DNA of 40,760 bases from an uncultured Chloroflexota bacterium (GCA_903871905.1 CAIQIV010000508.1:1-40760), one strand, 5' to 3'; positions 31,891 through 40,509 are shown, counted from the first letter of the stretch. Notes: generated by a model from the letters alone, not told the origin. Numbers and translations are program-made.

Positions 31891-32960
31891 GATGAGGCGG
31901 CTTTCATCGCTTTTTTAAACTCTTCAATGCCCATGACCGGGGTGGGATCAACACCGTAAGCCATGGCCAGGTAAAAAGCCGTATAATCGCCAAACTGCAG
32001 GTTGCTCCACACATGGGCCAGGGAAGCGTGGCCCTGGCCTTCCACCGAGTCCGTATTGATTCCCTCCACCATCATCATTTTCTGCATCAGGTCGGCGCGC
32101 AGGCGGTTACGCGGATGATCGGAGGGCGATTTCAGGAAAATCACCAAAGCCTGGGAGAGCAGTTTTTCTGAGTTAAGCATGCCTTCCAGGGTGTTGTGAT
32201 TGGCCTCCGGCAGTGTGTCGAACTCAGCCCAGGCCTTGGCCAATTCATTGATCTGCCCTTTCCAGCGACGGGCGACCGGAACCTGCGGACCGGAGGCAAA
32301 CACGATCACCAGGCGATCTATCATCTGGCCTGCCAGGCGCTTGGCAGGGTTGCGCGAGGTGGGGACTTCAATGCTTAGCAGTTGGCCCTGCTGGCGCATC
32401 ACCTCCACTGCCTCACACACATCATTCTCGATGGAGGCCTGTTCCTCCAGCAGACCGAGACGCGCCAGGGCCGCCAGCAGCAACCCGAAGGAAAAGGCCA
32501 CTGCGGTGCGCGGAGGGCCGTTGTGATCGAAAGACCATAGGGCTGCCTCGGTGTCGCGAGCTGCCTGGGCAAGCGCCCCTCCGCTGGTTATGGCAATGCG
32601 CCGGCAGCGATTCATTGTCGCCTGTTGGAAAGCAGCCAATGTCTCTTCAGTATTTCCCGAAAAGGAAGAAGCGATCACCAGGGTATGAGGACCGCTTGCC
32701 CAGGCCGGCAGTTCATAGTCCCTCAACAGGACGAGCGGCAGGCGGCTCCTGGGGGCAATATACGCGGCAAGCAGGTCGGCCCCAATCGCTGAGCCCCCCA
32801 ACCCGGTCACGACAATTTGGGAAAGGCCCTCCCATGCAGGAAGATCCAATACCTGGCCCAACTGCCAGGCAGTTTCCAACTGGTCCGGGAGATGATCGAT
32901 CAGGGTGATGATGTCCTGCGGGTCAATCTGTTTGAAGCTTATGTAATCATCCAGGTTCAT
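31884..32960 (-). CDS. Bifunctional phosphoglucose/phosphomannose isomerase
   Basis: 358 residues, two SIS domains. GLGGSAIGADLLAAY (about residues 54-68) and SSFSGNTEETLAAF (about 98-111) are the sugar-phosphate binding signatures. The C-terminal PGI-like part includes NHNTLEG and HASLAHVWSNLQ. Matches the archaeal/bacterial PGI-PMI family rather than classical Pgi. Interconverts glucose-6-P, mannose-6-P and fructose-6-P in the cytoplasm. AAGGA precedes ATG 32960. The promoter at 33032-33059 drives it, divergent from the D-lyxose-isomerase-like gene. Confidence 0.9.
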   Translation of the reverse strand: MNLDDYISFKQIDPQDIITLIDHLPDQLETAWQLGQVLDLPAWEGLSQIVVTGLGGSAIGADLLAAYIAPRSRLPLVLLRDYELPAWASGPHTLVIASSFSGNTEETLAAFQQATMNRCRRIAITSGGALAQAARDTEAALWSFDHNGPPRTAVAFSFGLLLAALARLGLLEEQASIENDVCEAVEVMRQQGQLLSIEVPTSRNPAKRLAGQMIDRLVIVFASGPQVPVARRWKGQINELAKAWAEFDTLPEANHNTLEGMLNSEKLLSQALVIFLKSPSDHPRNRLRADLMQKMMMVEGINTDSVEGQGHASLAHVWSNLQFGDYTAFYLAMAYGVDPTPVMGIEEFKKAMKAASSQ

Positions 32961-33031
32961 GGGTGTTCCTTAAACTGATTATTTGGTAACCGGATCCTTC
33001 ACAAAGGCTCAGAACCATATACCTGGATTGG

Positions 33032-33059
33032 ATTATACTTTAAGTGTTGGTCGAGTCAA
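33032..33059 (-). promoter_or_regulatory. Sigma70-type promoter for the isomerase gene
   Basis: Minus-strand TTGACT (33054-33059), 16-bp spacer, TATAAT (33032-33037). Predicted start near 33025, leader about 65 nt. Confidence 0.7.
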
Positions 33060-33104
33060 TAATCATTGACAGGTACTTCTTCTAAAATTTTCGCAATGGA
33101 TCAC

Positions 33105-33113
33105 TGATATAAT
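33105..33113 (+). promoter_or_regulatory. Extended -10 promoter for the lyxose-isomerase-like gene
   Basis: TGATATAAT is an extended -10 (TGN-TATAAT, 33108-33113). A TTGACA at 33066-33071 is 36 bp away, too far to be its -35. Predicted start near 33120, so the leader is only about 15 nt. Confidence 0.6.
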
Positions 33114-33134
33114 CCGGCTAGAGAGAGGTGAACT

Positions 33135-33824
33135 GTGAAACGATCTGAGATCAATGCAATTCTGAAAGATGCTGAACAATTCGTTCAGGCGTGTGGATTC
33201 AACCTGCCTCCCTTCGCTTACTGGAAACCGGAGGAATGGAAGCAGGTTGGCCCGGAAGCAGCCGAGATTGCTCGCCATAAGTTAGGCTGGGATGTCACCG
33301 ACTTTAATATGGGCAATTATGAAAGTGACGGTTTGACGCTCTTTACCCTGCGCAACGGCACCCCTGCCAACTGGAAAACAGGCAAAGGAAAGCTGTATGC
33401 TGAAAAGATCCTCCTCGTGGGTGTTGATCAGATAACCCCCATGCATTTTCATTGGAATAAGATGGAGGACATCATCAACCGCAGCGGGGGAAAGCTGATG
33501 ATTGAGCTGTACAACTCAACCCCAGATGAGGGATTGGACCATGAAAACCCGGTGACCGTGGTGTGTGATGGTATGGAACGCCGGCTGCCGCCTGGTGGGC
33601 AGGTCATTCTTTCGCCGGGAGAGAGCATCACCCTACCCCAGTATTGCTATCACCGCTTCTGGGGGGCAGAGAGCCGGGTATTGGTTGGAGAAGTGTCAAT
33701 GGTGAACGATGATGACTCCGATAACCGGTTCTTCAAGCCTCTCCCCAGGTTCCCCAGCATTATAGAAGATGAGCCGCCGTATTATCTGCTGGTCAACGAT
33801 TATCCGCAGTATTACCGCTATTAA
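33135..33824 (+). CDS. D-lyxose/D-mannose isomerase-like cupin protein
   Basis: 229 residues from GTG 33135 with GAGAGG upstream. The cupin core has TPMHFHWNKMEDIINRSGG with His-x-His and Glu metal ligands, and QYCYHRFWG with the last His, matching the D-lyxose ketol-isomerase family (metal-dependent aldose-ketose isomerases acting on D-lyxose and D-mannose). Divergent from the PGI-PMI gene, so both may relate to mannose/fructose metabolism. Confidence 0.85.
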   Translation: MKRSEINAILKDAEQFVQACGFNLPPFAYWKPEEWKQVGPEAAEIARHKLGWDVTDFNMGNYESDGLTLFTLRNGTPANWKTGKGKLYAEKILLVGVDQITPMHFHWNKMEDIINRSGGKLMIELYNSTPDEGLDHENPVTVVCDGMERRLPPGGQVILSPGESITLPQYCYHRFWGAESRVLVGEVSMVNDDDSDNRFFKPLPRFPSIIEDEPPYYLLVNDYPQYYRY

Positions 33825-33841
33825 TCGAATCCCCTGCCAGC

Positions 33842-33873
33842 CCTGGTCCCCTGCGGTTATGGTTGGGACCAGG
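33842..33873. terminator. Hairpin between convergent genes
   Basis: CCTGGTCCC (33842-33850) pairs with GGGACCAGG (33865-33873). It overlaps the stop of the minus-strand lipoprotein gene and lies 18 bp after the isomerase stop. No T-run on either side, so a weak bidirectional terminator at best. Confidence 0.4.
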
Positions 33874-35077
33874 TAAGAACTTCCAGGTTCAGCCCGGCAT
33901 CCTGGGCATTCATCCCCTTGATCACTGCTTTACCCAGCAGGCCTTTGCCTGTGCGGTAGCAGATGATCGCGCCGGGACCCAGCTCCTCCGCGATCAGGGC
34001 GCGGGCTGACATGGACGCTGCGCTGCACGCGGCATAGTCTGGGATGCCGACACCTAAAACGCTGATTACCGTCGTTCCCTGGGGGATAATCAGGTGCTTG
34101 CCTGCCGAGTTCTTTTCATAAGAGAAGTCAGCCTTGGCACTTTGGACGATCTGGTTTGTATCCAGGTCAAGTTTCTGGGCAGGCAGCAGGATAGCGGAGC
34201 CATTCACCTGGACCGCGGGTGCTCCCCCAGGCGTAACGGCTGGCGCCGGGGTAAAACCTACCGGAGTGGGTACAACAAACCCTGGCGGGGTGGGAATATC
34301 CAGAGTTGGAATAGCCAGGGTTGGTGTGGAGCTGGGGGCAGCAGTCGGGCCACCAGGAGTGACAGTTGGAACAATGGGTGTAACGGTTGGACCACCGGGT
34401 GTCACGGTCGCCGTGGGGACGACGTCGCCAGCTACCACGATCCGTACCCAGAAGGGTGAGCTGCCATTTGGTCCGATGCCAAACAGATTGTTGGCTGCAT
34501 TCATCAGCTTCCAGTTGCCCTGGAAAGTGCCTGCATCCTGCGGGGCAGTCATATCCACTGATATGTCCATGCTCTGTCCTGGCTCAACGTCGCGCGGCAG
34601 GGAAATGGAGTTGGAAGCCCCCATGGCTTCTCCTGAAAAGAGTACCAGCCGATACTCCCGCGTCCAGGTGCAGGTACCTGAATTCACCAGTCGCCAGACC
34701 TTGGTAAAGGACTCGCCCGGACTCATCACCGTATTATCCTGCACGGTCACATCGATTGGGTTCCCCGGAGATGCCTGGTCGCAGGCGGAGGAAGGAGCCG
34801 CAGCAGATGTGTTGGTGGGTACCGCCATCGAGGTGGTCGGAGCCAGGGTCATTTGCAGGGTGGGCAAGGGAAGAGGAGAAGTGGTCGGGAGGTTGGGTGT
34901 GGGGGAGGGTGCCAAAGGCGTTTTTGCCAGCTCTTGTGTCAGGCGGGCCTCCACAGTCTGGAAAGCCTGGGTCACGTTCATGGTCGGCTGAACTTCTTCA
35001 GATTGCGGCAGGTTGCAGCCAGCCAGCAGGGTGATAAAGAACGAGAGACAAAGGGTGAAGAGCGAGATTTTTTTCAT
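33857..35077 (-). CDS. Lipoprotein with NBR1-type Ig-like domain
   Basis: 406 residues. Signal peptide with lipobox LLAGC (Cys21), then a Pro/Thr/Ser-rich spacer to about residue 98. Residues 105-216 form an NBR1-like ('four-tryptophan') Ig domain with Trp128, Trp138, Trp189 and Trp210 and the GTCTW and FQGNWKL signatures. A second Pro/Thr/Gly linker with repeated VTPGGPT units (about 222-293) leads to a C-terminal domain of unknown type. Cell-surface anchored; probably adhesive or a scaffold. Start ATG overlaps the stop of the glycosyltransferase gene by 4 bp. Confidence 0.87.
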   Translation of the reverse strand: MKKISLFTLCLSFFITLLAGCNLPQSEEVQPTMNVTQAFQTVEARLTQELAKTPLAPSPTPNLPTTSPLPLPTLQMTLAPTTSMAVPTNTSAAAPSSACDQASPGNPIDVTVQDNTVMSPGESFTKVWRLVNSGTCTWTREYRLVLFSGEAMGASNSISLPRDVEPGQSMDISVDMTAPQDAGTFQGNWKLMNAANNLFGIGPNGSSPFWVRIVVAGDVVPTATVTPGGPTVTPIVPTVTPGGPTAAPSSTPTLAIPTLDIPTPPGFVVPTPVGFTPAPAVTPGGAPAVQVNGSAILLPAQKLDLDTNQIVQSAKADFSYEKNSAGKHLIIPQGTTVISVLGVGIPDYAACSAASMSARALIAEELGPGAIICYRTGKGLLGKAVIKGMNAQDAGLNLEVLTWSQP

Positions 35078-36249
35078 ACCGTTGAGGGGTTCATTTCTTC
35101 AATAGGTTGGGATAGGCCGACCCTGGCAGCCAGGAGATGGGCTATGTCGCGAGAGGCGTGGGGGCGCGCCAGGCGTAGGCAGGTTGCGGCTACTCGAGCG
35201 CGCTCATCAGGAAACTCGATCCAGCGGTTGATCGCCAGAACAATCTGGTTGGAGCGCGGCGCCCACAGCCCGGCACCCTCGGATACGACAAAAGAGACAT
35301 TGCCATCCTCCTGCCCAGGCAGGCGGCTGTATAAGATGATGGGCAAGCCGGCAATCAGCGCTTCGGTGATGGTTCCCGGGCCAGCTTTGGAAACCAGGAT
35401 GTCCGCTGCGCGCATGAAATCAGGCATTTCCCGCACAAAACCGTAAATAAAGGTAGGAATTGACCAGGAATATGCCTGCAAGCGTTCTTTCAGCCTTTGA
35501 TTACGGCCAGCGACAACCACCAGCGCAGCATCTTTACATTCCGCATTAATGGCATGGGCAGTGTGCTCAATGGGTCCCATACCCTCTCCACCGCCGACCA
35601 GCAGCACCAGGGTCTTATCGACAGGCCAACCCCATTTCTGGCGCAGTTCTACCTTGTCACCAGGCGGGTAACAGAAACGATTTGCCACCGGGAGACCAAT
35701 CTCAACCACCTGCTCGGGCTGCAGCCCCGCACGCAAAGCGCGTTGGTAAGCCTCCTGTGATGCAACAATACACAGGTCGGTGTCCCGGTGATACCAAGAG
35801 GCATGAGCAGTGGCCATATCGGTGACGACGGTAACCAGAGGGGGATGCTTCTTGGTGCCCATGGCGCGCAGAACGGGCGCGGATAAAAGGGGATGGACAG
35901 AAACCAGCAAATCACAGGGGTTCTGAAAGACAAATTGGCGAAATGATTTTCTCACGATAGGCCAGGCGCCAGAGTAAAGAAGGCGCACCCGGTGACGCCC
36001 ATTACTCAGATGGAAACCCAGCTCCCAGGCACGCGGGAGACGGACAAAACTGGGGTAGAGTTCAGGCATCCGGTTCAAGGGCAGCGGGGTATAATTCTTG
36101 ATGACATCAATCATCTCTGTCTGGATTTGAACACCGTACTCAAGATGGATCGATTCAATGATCGCTTCAGCAGCGCTACGGTGCCCTCCCCCTGTATCGG
36201 AAAATAAGAAGATGATTTTTGGTCGCTTAGATGTGTGTTGGCTCATCAT
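35074..36249 (-). CDS. MGDG-synthase-like glycosyltransferase (GT28/MurG type)
   Basis: About 391 residues from the ATG at 36249 (ATG 36246 is equally possible; a longer frame from 36318 would overlap DUF951 far more and adds no family similarity). IIFLFSDTGGGHRSAAEAI near the N-terminus is the MGDG-synthase N-domain hallmark. The C-terminal nucleotide-sugar site is VSKAGPGTITEALIAGLPII, followed by GQEDGNVSFV. Likely transfers a sugar to a diacylglycerol-type lipid at the inner membrane face. Start region overlaps the DUF951 gene by about 20 bp, and its stop overlaps the lipoprotein start, so the three are coupled. Confidence 0.85.
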   Translation of the reverse strand: MMSQHTSKRPKIIFLFSDTGGGHRSAAEAIIESIHLEYGVQIQTEMIDVIKNYTPLPLNRMPELYPSFVRLPRAWELGFHLSNGRHRVRLLYSGAWPIVRKSFRQFVFQNPCDLLVSVHPLLSAPVLRAMGTKKHPPLVTVVTDMATAHASWYHRDTDLCIVASQEAYQRALRAGLQPEQVVEIGLPVANRFCYPPGDKVELRQKWGWPVDKTLVLLVGGGEGMGPIEHTAHAINAECKDAALVVVAGRNQRLKERLQAYSWSIPTFIYGFVREMPDFMRAADILVSKAGPGTITEALIAGLPIILYSRLPGQEDGNVSFVVSEGAGLWAPRSNQIVLAINRWIEFPDERARVAATCLRLARPHASRDIAHLLAARVGLSQPIEEMNPSTV

Positions 36250-36436
36250 CAACTCTGGGAAGGACCTTCTTGAGGCGCAGGGCAAGCGTACGCCGCGGCA
36301 GTAATACCCGCCTGCCACAACCGTAGCATTCTAACCCAATATCCGCCCCAAGCCGGATGATCTTCCATTCGTAACTTCCGCACGGGTGCGGCTTGCGCAG
36401 CCGCACCCGGTCGTCGATTTGTAGATCGGGCAGCAT
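36227..36436 (-). CDS. DUF951 family small protein
   Basis: 69 residues. The family core is clear: DRVRLRKPHPCGSYEWKIIR and LGADIGLECYGCGRRVLLPR, with conserved Cys19 and the CxxC pair in CYGC, suggesting zinc binding or a nucleic-acid-binding fold. Function of the family is not established. The minus-strand extended -10 (36443-36451) places the transcription start on or next to the ATG, so the mRNA seems leaderless. First gene of the operon with the glycosyltransferase and Ig-like lipoprotein. Confidence 0.88.
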   Translation of the reverse strand: MLPDLQIDDRVRLRKPHPCGSYEWKIIRLGADIGLECYGCGRRVLLPRRTLALRLKKVLPRVDDEPTHI

Positions 36437-36442
36437 GGGCAG

Positions 36443-36451
36443 ATTATATCA
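36443..36451 (-). promoter_or_regulatory. Extended -10 promoter for the DUF951 operon (leaderless)
   Basis: Minus-strand TGATATAAT, with the TATAAT at 36443-36448. The ATG begins 7 nt downstream at 36436, the normal distance to a transcription start, so no 5' untranslated region is expected. Confidence 0.6.
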
Positions 36452-36472
36452 CGGGGCGGTGTCTCTACAGGA

Positions 36473-36481
36473 TGGTATAAT
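36473..36481 (+). promoter_or_regulatory. Extended -10 promoter for the M50 protease gene
   Basis: TGGTATAAT (TATAAT 36476-36481), divergent from the DUF951 promoter about 25 bp away. Start near 36488 gives a very short leader containing GGGAG before ATG 36502. Confidence 0.6.
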
Positions 36482-36501
36482 CACCAGTGGGAGACTGATG
36501 A

Positions 36502-37149
36502 ATGTTAAGTGGCTTTGATCTATCCTGGATTATCACTTATGTGATTTTGCTGTTGTTTGCTTTTCCCGTTCACGAATTCGCCCATGCTGCGGTAGCAACT
36601 TATTTTGGAGACGAGACGCCGCGCATGGCCGGGCGCCTGACACTGAATCCCCTGGCGCACCTGGATCTGATGGGGTCATTGATGCTGCTGATCGCCCGTT
36701 TTGGTTGGGCAAAGCCAGTGCCAGTGAATCCTTATACTCTGCGGCGCCGTTCACCGTCAGCGCTGATGTGGGTATCCCTGGCTGGACCCATGTCCAACTT
36801 CTTATTGGCTGTGATCGCTTCCATCTTGCTGCGGCTGCTGACTGCCCTGGCAGGCGGCGGGTTGACTGCCAGTCTTTTGTATATTGAGAATATCCTGTTT
36901 ATCTTTATCCAGATCAACCTGGTGCTGATGCTCTTTAACCTGATCCCGATTGCCCCGTTGGATGGCGAGAAGATCCTCAGCTATTTCTTACCTCCAGCCT
37001 GGGCAGATGCACTCGACAGGATCCAGCCCTATGGACCCATCATCCTGCTCTCGGTGTTATTCCTCATTCCTTCCCTTTTACATATTGACTTGATTGGGAT
37101 GCTCATCAGACCGCCGCTGCAGGCCCTGTTCTCGCTCCTGGTGGGATAA
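36502..37149 (+). CDS. Site-2-protease-like M50 metalloprotease
   Basis: 215 residues, about five to six membrane segments. Zinc ligands HEFAH (24-28) in the first membrane segment and NLIPIAPLDG (146-155, Asp154) in a later one are the M50 signature. Member of the short, PDZ-less S2P family common in bacteria, cleaving membrane protein substrates that are unknown here. An HD protein gene follows 5 bp later. Confidence 0.9.
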   Translation: MLSGFDLSWIITYVILLLFAFPVHEFAHAAVATYFGDETPRMAGRLTLNPLAHLDLMGSLMLLIARFGWAKPVPVNPYTLRRRSPSALMWVSLAGPMSNFLLAVIASILLRLLTALAGGGLTASLLYIENILFIFIQINLVLMLFNLIPIAPLDGEKILSYFLPPAWADALDRIQPYGPIILLSVLFLIPSLLHIDLIGMLIRPPLQALFSLLVG

Positions 37150-37154
37150 CCACC

Positions 37155-37670
37155 GTGCGGATCGCTTATCGCACCCGCCAGTTCTGGCAAGCCATGAGCG
37201 CCGCTCCAAGTCCAACCGACCTGGATCTGGCTCATCAGATCTTATCTCCCACACTGTTTGACTTGTTCTTGGAAATGAACCGCGGGGAGCAGGCACACAG
37301 CATGAATATCCTGCACCAACTGCTGTTAATGGGAGAGACGCAGCCGGACCTTCTGGCTGCGGCGCTGTTGCACGACGTGGGCAAAAGCCGTTATCCTCTT
37401 CGCTTGTGGGAGAGGGTGGAGATTGTGCTAGGTCGTGCTATTTTTCCGGTTAAATCCCGGATCTGGGGGCAGGGCACCCCGCTTGGCTGGCGCAAACCCT
37501 TTGTTGTAGCCGCGCGGCACCCGGATTGGGGGGCTAATATGGCCGCCGCGGCCGGTGCTTCTCCCCTGACCGTAGCCCTGATCCGCCGCCACCAAACCCG
37601 GGACACTGCCTGTTCCGGGTTCGAGGACCGCCTGCTTGCTTGCCTGCAGGAGGTAGATGATCGAAATTGA
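37155..37670 (+). CDS. HD-domain phosphohydrolase-like protein
   Basis: 171 residues from GTG 37155, 5 bp after the protease stop. HD-domain residues are AALLHDVGKSRY (His73-Asp74), preceded by HSMNILHQLL (His48, His54) and followed by ARHPDWG and RRHQTRD as further candidate ligands. Probably a metal-dependent phosphohydrolase; substrate unknown. Likely cotranscribed with the protease and the prephenate dehydrogenase-like gene. Confidence 0.82.
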   Translation: MRIAYRTRQFWQAMSAAPSPTDLDLAHQILSPTLFDLFLEMNRGEQAHSMNILHQLLLMGETQPDLLAAALLHDVGKSRYPLRLWERVEIVLGRAIFPVKSRIWGQGTPLGWRKPFVVAARHPDWGANMAAAAGASPLTVALIRRHQTRDTACSGFEDRLLACLQEVDDRN

Positions 37671-37679
37671 GGGAATGAG

Positions 37680-38663
37680 ATGACAGTTCAAATCACTATT
37701 ATTGGAACCGGACAGATTGGCACCTCAATAGGGCTGGCACTGGCGGGGAAGAACGCCCAGGTGCGCCGTACCGGACATGATCGCGAGCTGAGTATATCCC
37801 GCCGGGCGGAAAAATTAGGCGCCTTCGACCGGGTGGAGATCAACCTGATCCAGTCAGTCAAGGATGCGGACCTGGTGATCCTGGCTATCCCGATAGACCA
37901 GGTCTATTCGACCTTGCAGCTCATTGCTCCGGAGATTCGCGAAGGAGCAGTAGTCATGGATACCGCGCCGGTCAAGGAAATAGTGCTGGCCTGGGCGGGT
38001 GAGCTGCTTCCAGCCGGGAGGCATTATGTCGGCCTGATCCCGGTAATTGGCCCTGCCTTCCTGGAAAAACCCGAGCGTGGGGTGGAGGCGGCCAATGCCG
38101 AATTGTTTAAAGGCGGGCTGTTGGGGATTGTTGCGCCGCCGCGGTCAAACACCGAGGCGATCAAGCTGGCAGCCGACCTGGCAGCCCTGCTGGGCGCCAG
38201 CCCTCTTTTTGCGGATGGGCTGGAATTGGATGGGCTGATGGCAGCCACCTACCTGCTTCCGCAGATCGCAGCGACAGCTTTATTGAACACCACTGTAGAT
38301 CAACCGGGTTGGTTTGAAGCTCGCAAACTCGCGGGGAGTGCATTTACAGAAGGCACGGGACCGGTTCTGGAGCAATCGGTAGAAGCTCAACGTTCTGCCT
38401 TGCTGATGAACCGGGAAAATGTGCTGCGCCTGGTTGACCGCTATATTGAGATGCTGCAGAAGGTGCGTGAAGAGATCGATGCGGAGGACCAGGCGGCCCT
38501 TGACCGGCGCCTGGCAAGCGCACACCGGGGCCGAGAGTTGTGGTGGAGGCAGCGCCAGGTGGCCAATTGGGCTGAGGTCGACGCTGTAGCAGCGCCAGAC
38601 ATGCCGGCCTCGGGGGATTTTTTTGGACGTCTGTTTGGTATCCGGCGCAAGCCGCAGAAGTGA
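37680..38663 (+). CDS. Prephenate dehydrogenase-like NAD(P)-dependent dehydrogenase
   Basis: 327 residues. N-terminal NAD site ITIIGTGQIGTSIGLAL (5-21). The VVMDTAPVKE and GLIPVIGPAFLEKPERGVEAA segments correspond to the TyrA region that normally reads D(V/T)(G/A)SVK and HP(M/I)AG. Here the usual substrate-binding His-Pro of HPMAG appears as IPVIG, so true prephenate activity is uncertain. Related annotation could be a TyrA-like dehydrogenase of unknown substrate. GAGGG precedes ATG 37680. Confidence 0.7.
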   Translation: MTVQITIIGTGQIGTSIGLALAGKNAQVRRTGHDRELSISRRAEKLGAFDRVEINLIQSVKDADLVILAIPIDQVYSTLQLIAPEIREGAVVMDTAPVKEIVLAWAGELLPAGRHYVGLIPVIGPAFLEKPERGVEAANAELFKGGLLGIVAPPRSNTEAIKLAADLAALLGASPLFADGLELDGLMAATYLLPQIAATALLNTTVDQPGWFEARKLAGSAFTEGTGPVLEQSVEAQRSALLMNRENVLRLVDRYIEMLQKVREEIDAEDQAALDRRLASAHRGRELWWRQRQVANWAEVDAVAAPDMPASGDFFGRLFGIRRKPQK

Positions 38664-38706
38664 AAACCCTAACCTTTGAATACATTGTATGATTACGAGG
38701 AGACCC

Positions 38707-39891
38707 ATGTCGGAAAAACTGAAGTGGATTGAAAACGAGCTGCAGAGTCTCAAGGATGCTGGCCTGTACAACCGCATCCGCACGCTTGGTTCGCCGCAGG
38801 GAGCCTGGTTGGTGGTGGATGGCCGGCGTGTATTAAATTTCTGTTCCAACAATTACCTGGGATTGGCCAATCATCCACGCCTGGTGAAAGCTGCCCAGGC
38901 AGCGGTGGACCAATACGGGGTCGGCCCGGCGGCAGTGCGTACTATTGCTGGGACCATGGACCTGCATGTTGCCCTGGAGCAGCGCATGGCAGCCTTCAAG
39001 GGGGTGCCCTCTGCCATTACCCTGCAGTCCGGCTTCACGGCCAACCTGGCGACCCTGCCAGCCCTGGTAGGAAAAGATGACGCCATCTTTTCAGATGAAT
39101 TGAACCACGCCAGCATCATTGACAGCAGCCGTCTATCCGGCGCCCAAATTATCCGTTACGCACATGCTGATCCTGATGATCTGGAAAGGAAGCTGAGCGA
39201 ACAGCGCGCGGCTTTCCCGCGCGCCGTGGTGGTCACAGATGGCGTATTCAGCATGGATGGGGATATTGCACCCCTGGATAAAATTTTTGAGATTGCCCAA
39301 AAGTATGAGGCGATCCTGATGGTGGATGATGCGCATGGGGAAGGCGTATTGGGACGCGGGGGCCGGGGCATTGTGGACCATTTTGGCCTGCACGGAAAGG
39401 TGGATGTTGAGGTGGGCACCATGTCCAAGGCCTTTGGTGTGGTCGGAGGCGTGGTAGCCGGTAATCCCCTGGTGGTGGAATGGCTGCGGCAGCGCGGCCG
39501 ACCGTTCCTGTTTTCCTCGGCCATGACGGTTCCGGATGTAGCGGCATGCCTGGCGGCGCTGGATATTCTGGAGGAATCAACCGAGCTGGTGGACCGCCTG
39601 TGGAAAAATGCGAACTACTTCAAGACGGCAATGAAAGGCCTGGGATTTGATACCGGCAGCAGCGTCACTCCTATCACCCCAATTATGTTAGGGGAAGCCC
39701 CCCTGGCACAGCAGTTCAGCCGCGAGTTGTTTGAGCAGGATGTGTTTGCCATGGCGATCGGTTTTCCAACCGTACCGCGGGGAAAAGCGCGCATCCGAGT
39801 AATGATCTCCGCCGCTCATGACCAGGCAGACCTGGATAAAGGCCTGGAGGCATTTGCCAGGGTTGGGAAAAAGCTGGGCGTGATCGCCTGA
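38707..39891 (+). CDS. Alpha-oxoamine synthase: glycine C-acetyltransferase/8-amino-7-oxononanoate synthase-like
   Basis: 394 residues from ATG 38707, with GAGGAG 6 nt upstream; an in-frame ATG at 38689 lacks a ribosome site. [53 protein letters not shown] and the PLP lysine in GTMSKAFG (Lys241) define the KBL/BioF PLP family. The overall pattern is nearest to 2-amino-3-ketobutyrate CoA ligase-type members, which join glycine and an acyl-CoA. BioF activity cannot be excluded. No biotin or threonine dehydrogenase gene is adjacent. Confidence 0.88.
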   Translation: MSEKLKWIENELQSLKDAGLYNRIRTLGSPQGAWLVVDGRRVLNFCSNNYLGLANHPRLVKAAQAAVDQYGVGPAAVRTIAGTMDLHVALEQRMAAFKGVPSAITLQSGFTANLATLPALVGKDDAIFSDELNHASIIDSSRLSGAQIIRYAHADPDDLERKLSEQRAAFPRAVVVTDGVFSMDGDIAPLDKIFEIAQKYEAILMVDDAHGEGVLGRGGRGIVDHFGLHGKVDVEVGTMSKAFGVVGGVVAGNPLVVEWLRQRGRPFLFSSAMTVPDVAACLAALDILEESTELVDRLWKNANYFKTAMKGLGFDTGSSVTPITPIMLGEAPLAQQFSRELFEQDVFAMAIGFPTVPRGKARIRVMISAAHDQADLDKGLEAFARVGKKLGVIA

Positions 39892-39906
39892 TTGAAGAAA
39901 TAAAAG

Positions 39907-39962
39907 CCCTACGGGTCCTGGCAGGAGTAATTGGGTATGATGAACCTTCCGGACTCGTAGGG
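39907..39962 (+). terminator. Long imperfect hairpin after the oxoamine synthase
   Basis: CCCTACGGGTCC (39907-39918) pairs with GGACTCGTAGGG (39951-39962) with one G-U pair and a 32-nt loop. Weak following T-run (TGTACTATTTA). Lies between convergent genes. Confidence 0.4.
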
Positions 39963-39988
39963 TGTACTATTTAGAGAAGAGATGTGTG

Positions 39989-40219
39989 CTAAAGCCCTTC
40001 GCTGAAGGGTTCAACGGTTGGGTTTGTCCCGGCCCAAATACAACTGGGACGCCCATCCAGGTTGCAGTTTAATCCCTGTGAGCAGCGATGTGCCCCTACC
40101 CGAGGACCGCTATCCGGCAGATGTTCCGGAGGAAAGATTAACTCCGCTTCCAATGCGACTTCACTGCCAATGTGCTGACAGTAACAGATCTTGATCGCTT
40201 GCCAATTTTTTTCCGTCAT
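39989..40219 (-). CDS. Small Cys-rich protein of unknown function
   Basis: 76 residues from the ATG at 40219, fixed by AGGAGG 5-6 nt upstream; a longer frame from 40303 is rejected. It carries KICYCQH (Cys12, Cys14, His16), and a second cluster HRCSQGLNCNLDGRPSCIW (His44, Cys46, Cys52, Cys60). Seven potential metal ligands suggest a zinc or iron-sulfur site. No family recognised. A TATAAT on the minus strand at 40247-40252 with a weak -35 could drive it. Confidence 0.65.
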   Translation of the reverse strand: MTEKNWQAIKICYCQHIGSEVALEAELIFPPEHLPDSGPRVGAHRCSQGLNCNLDGRPSCIWAGTNPTVEPFSEGL

Positions 40220-40357
40220 ACCAACCTCCTTCAACTTCATCCCCGAATTATACGACAAAAAAGGATTGGATGGAGTGCAAGGTGTCACACTGGAATAGGA
40301 CAAATATCATCTCGATAGACGAATAGGTCTCGAAAGCGAACAATCCTCGACTTGTGG

Positions 40358-40385
40358 TTGACAACTTGCCTGCCATAAGTATAAT
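40358..40385 (+). promoter_or_regulatory. Strong sigma70-type promoter for the right-edge binding-protein gene
   Basis: Perfect TTGACA (40358-40363), 16-bp spacer, perfect TATAAT (40380-40385). Start near 40392, leader about 118 nt. Otherwise nothing was recognised in 40253-40509. Confidence 0.85.
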
Positions 40386-40509
40386 GGTTAAATACTCGAT
40401 TCGCCGTACGCTTTGTAAAAATGGAGGTGGAAGACAGACGATATTGAATAACTTAAATCGAAGATACCAGAACAGTCAAATTTCAATTCCATTGGAGGAG
40501 AAAGAAAGT

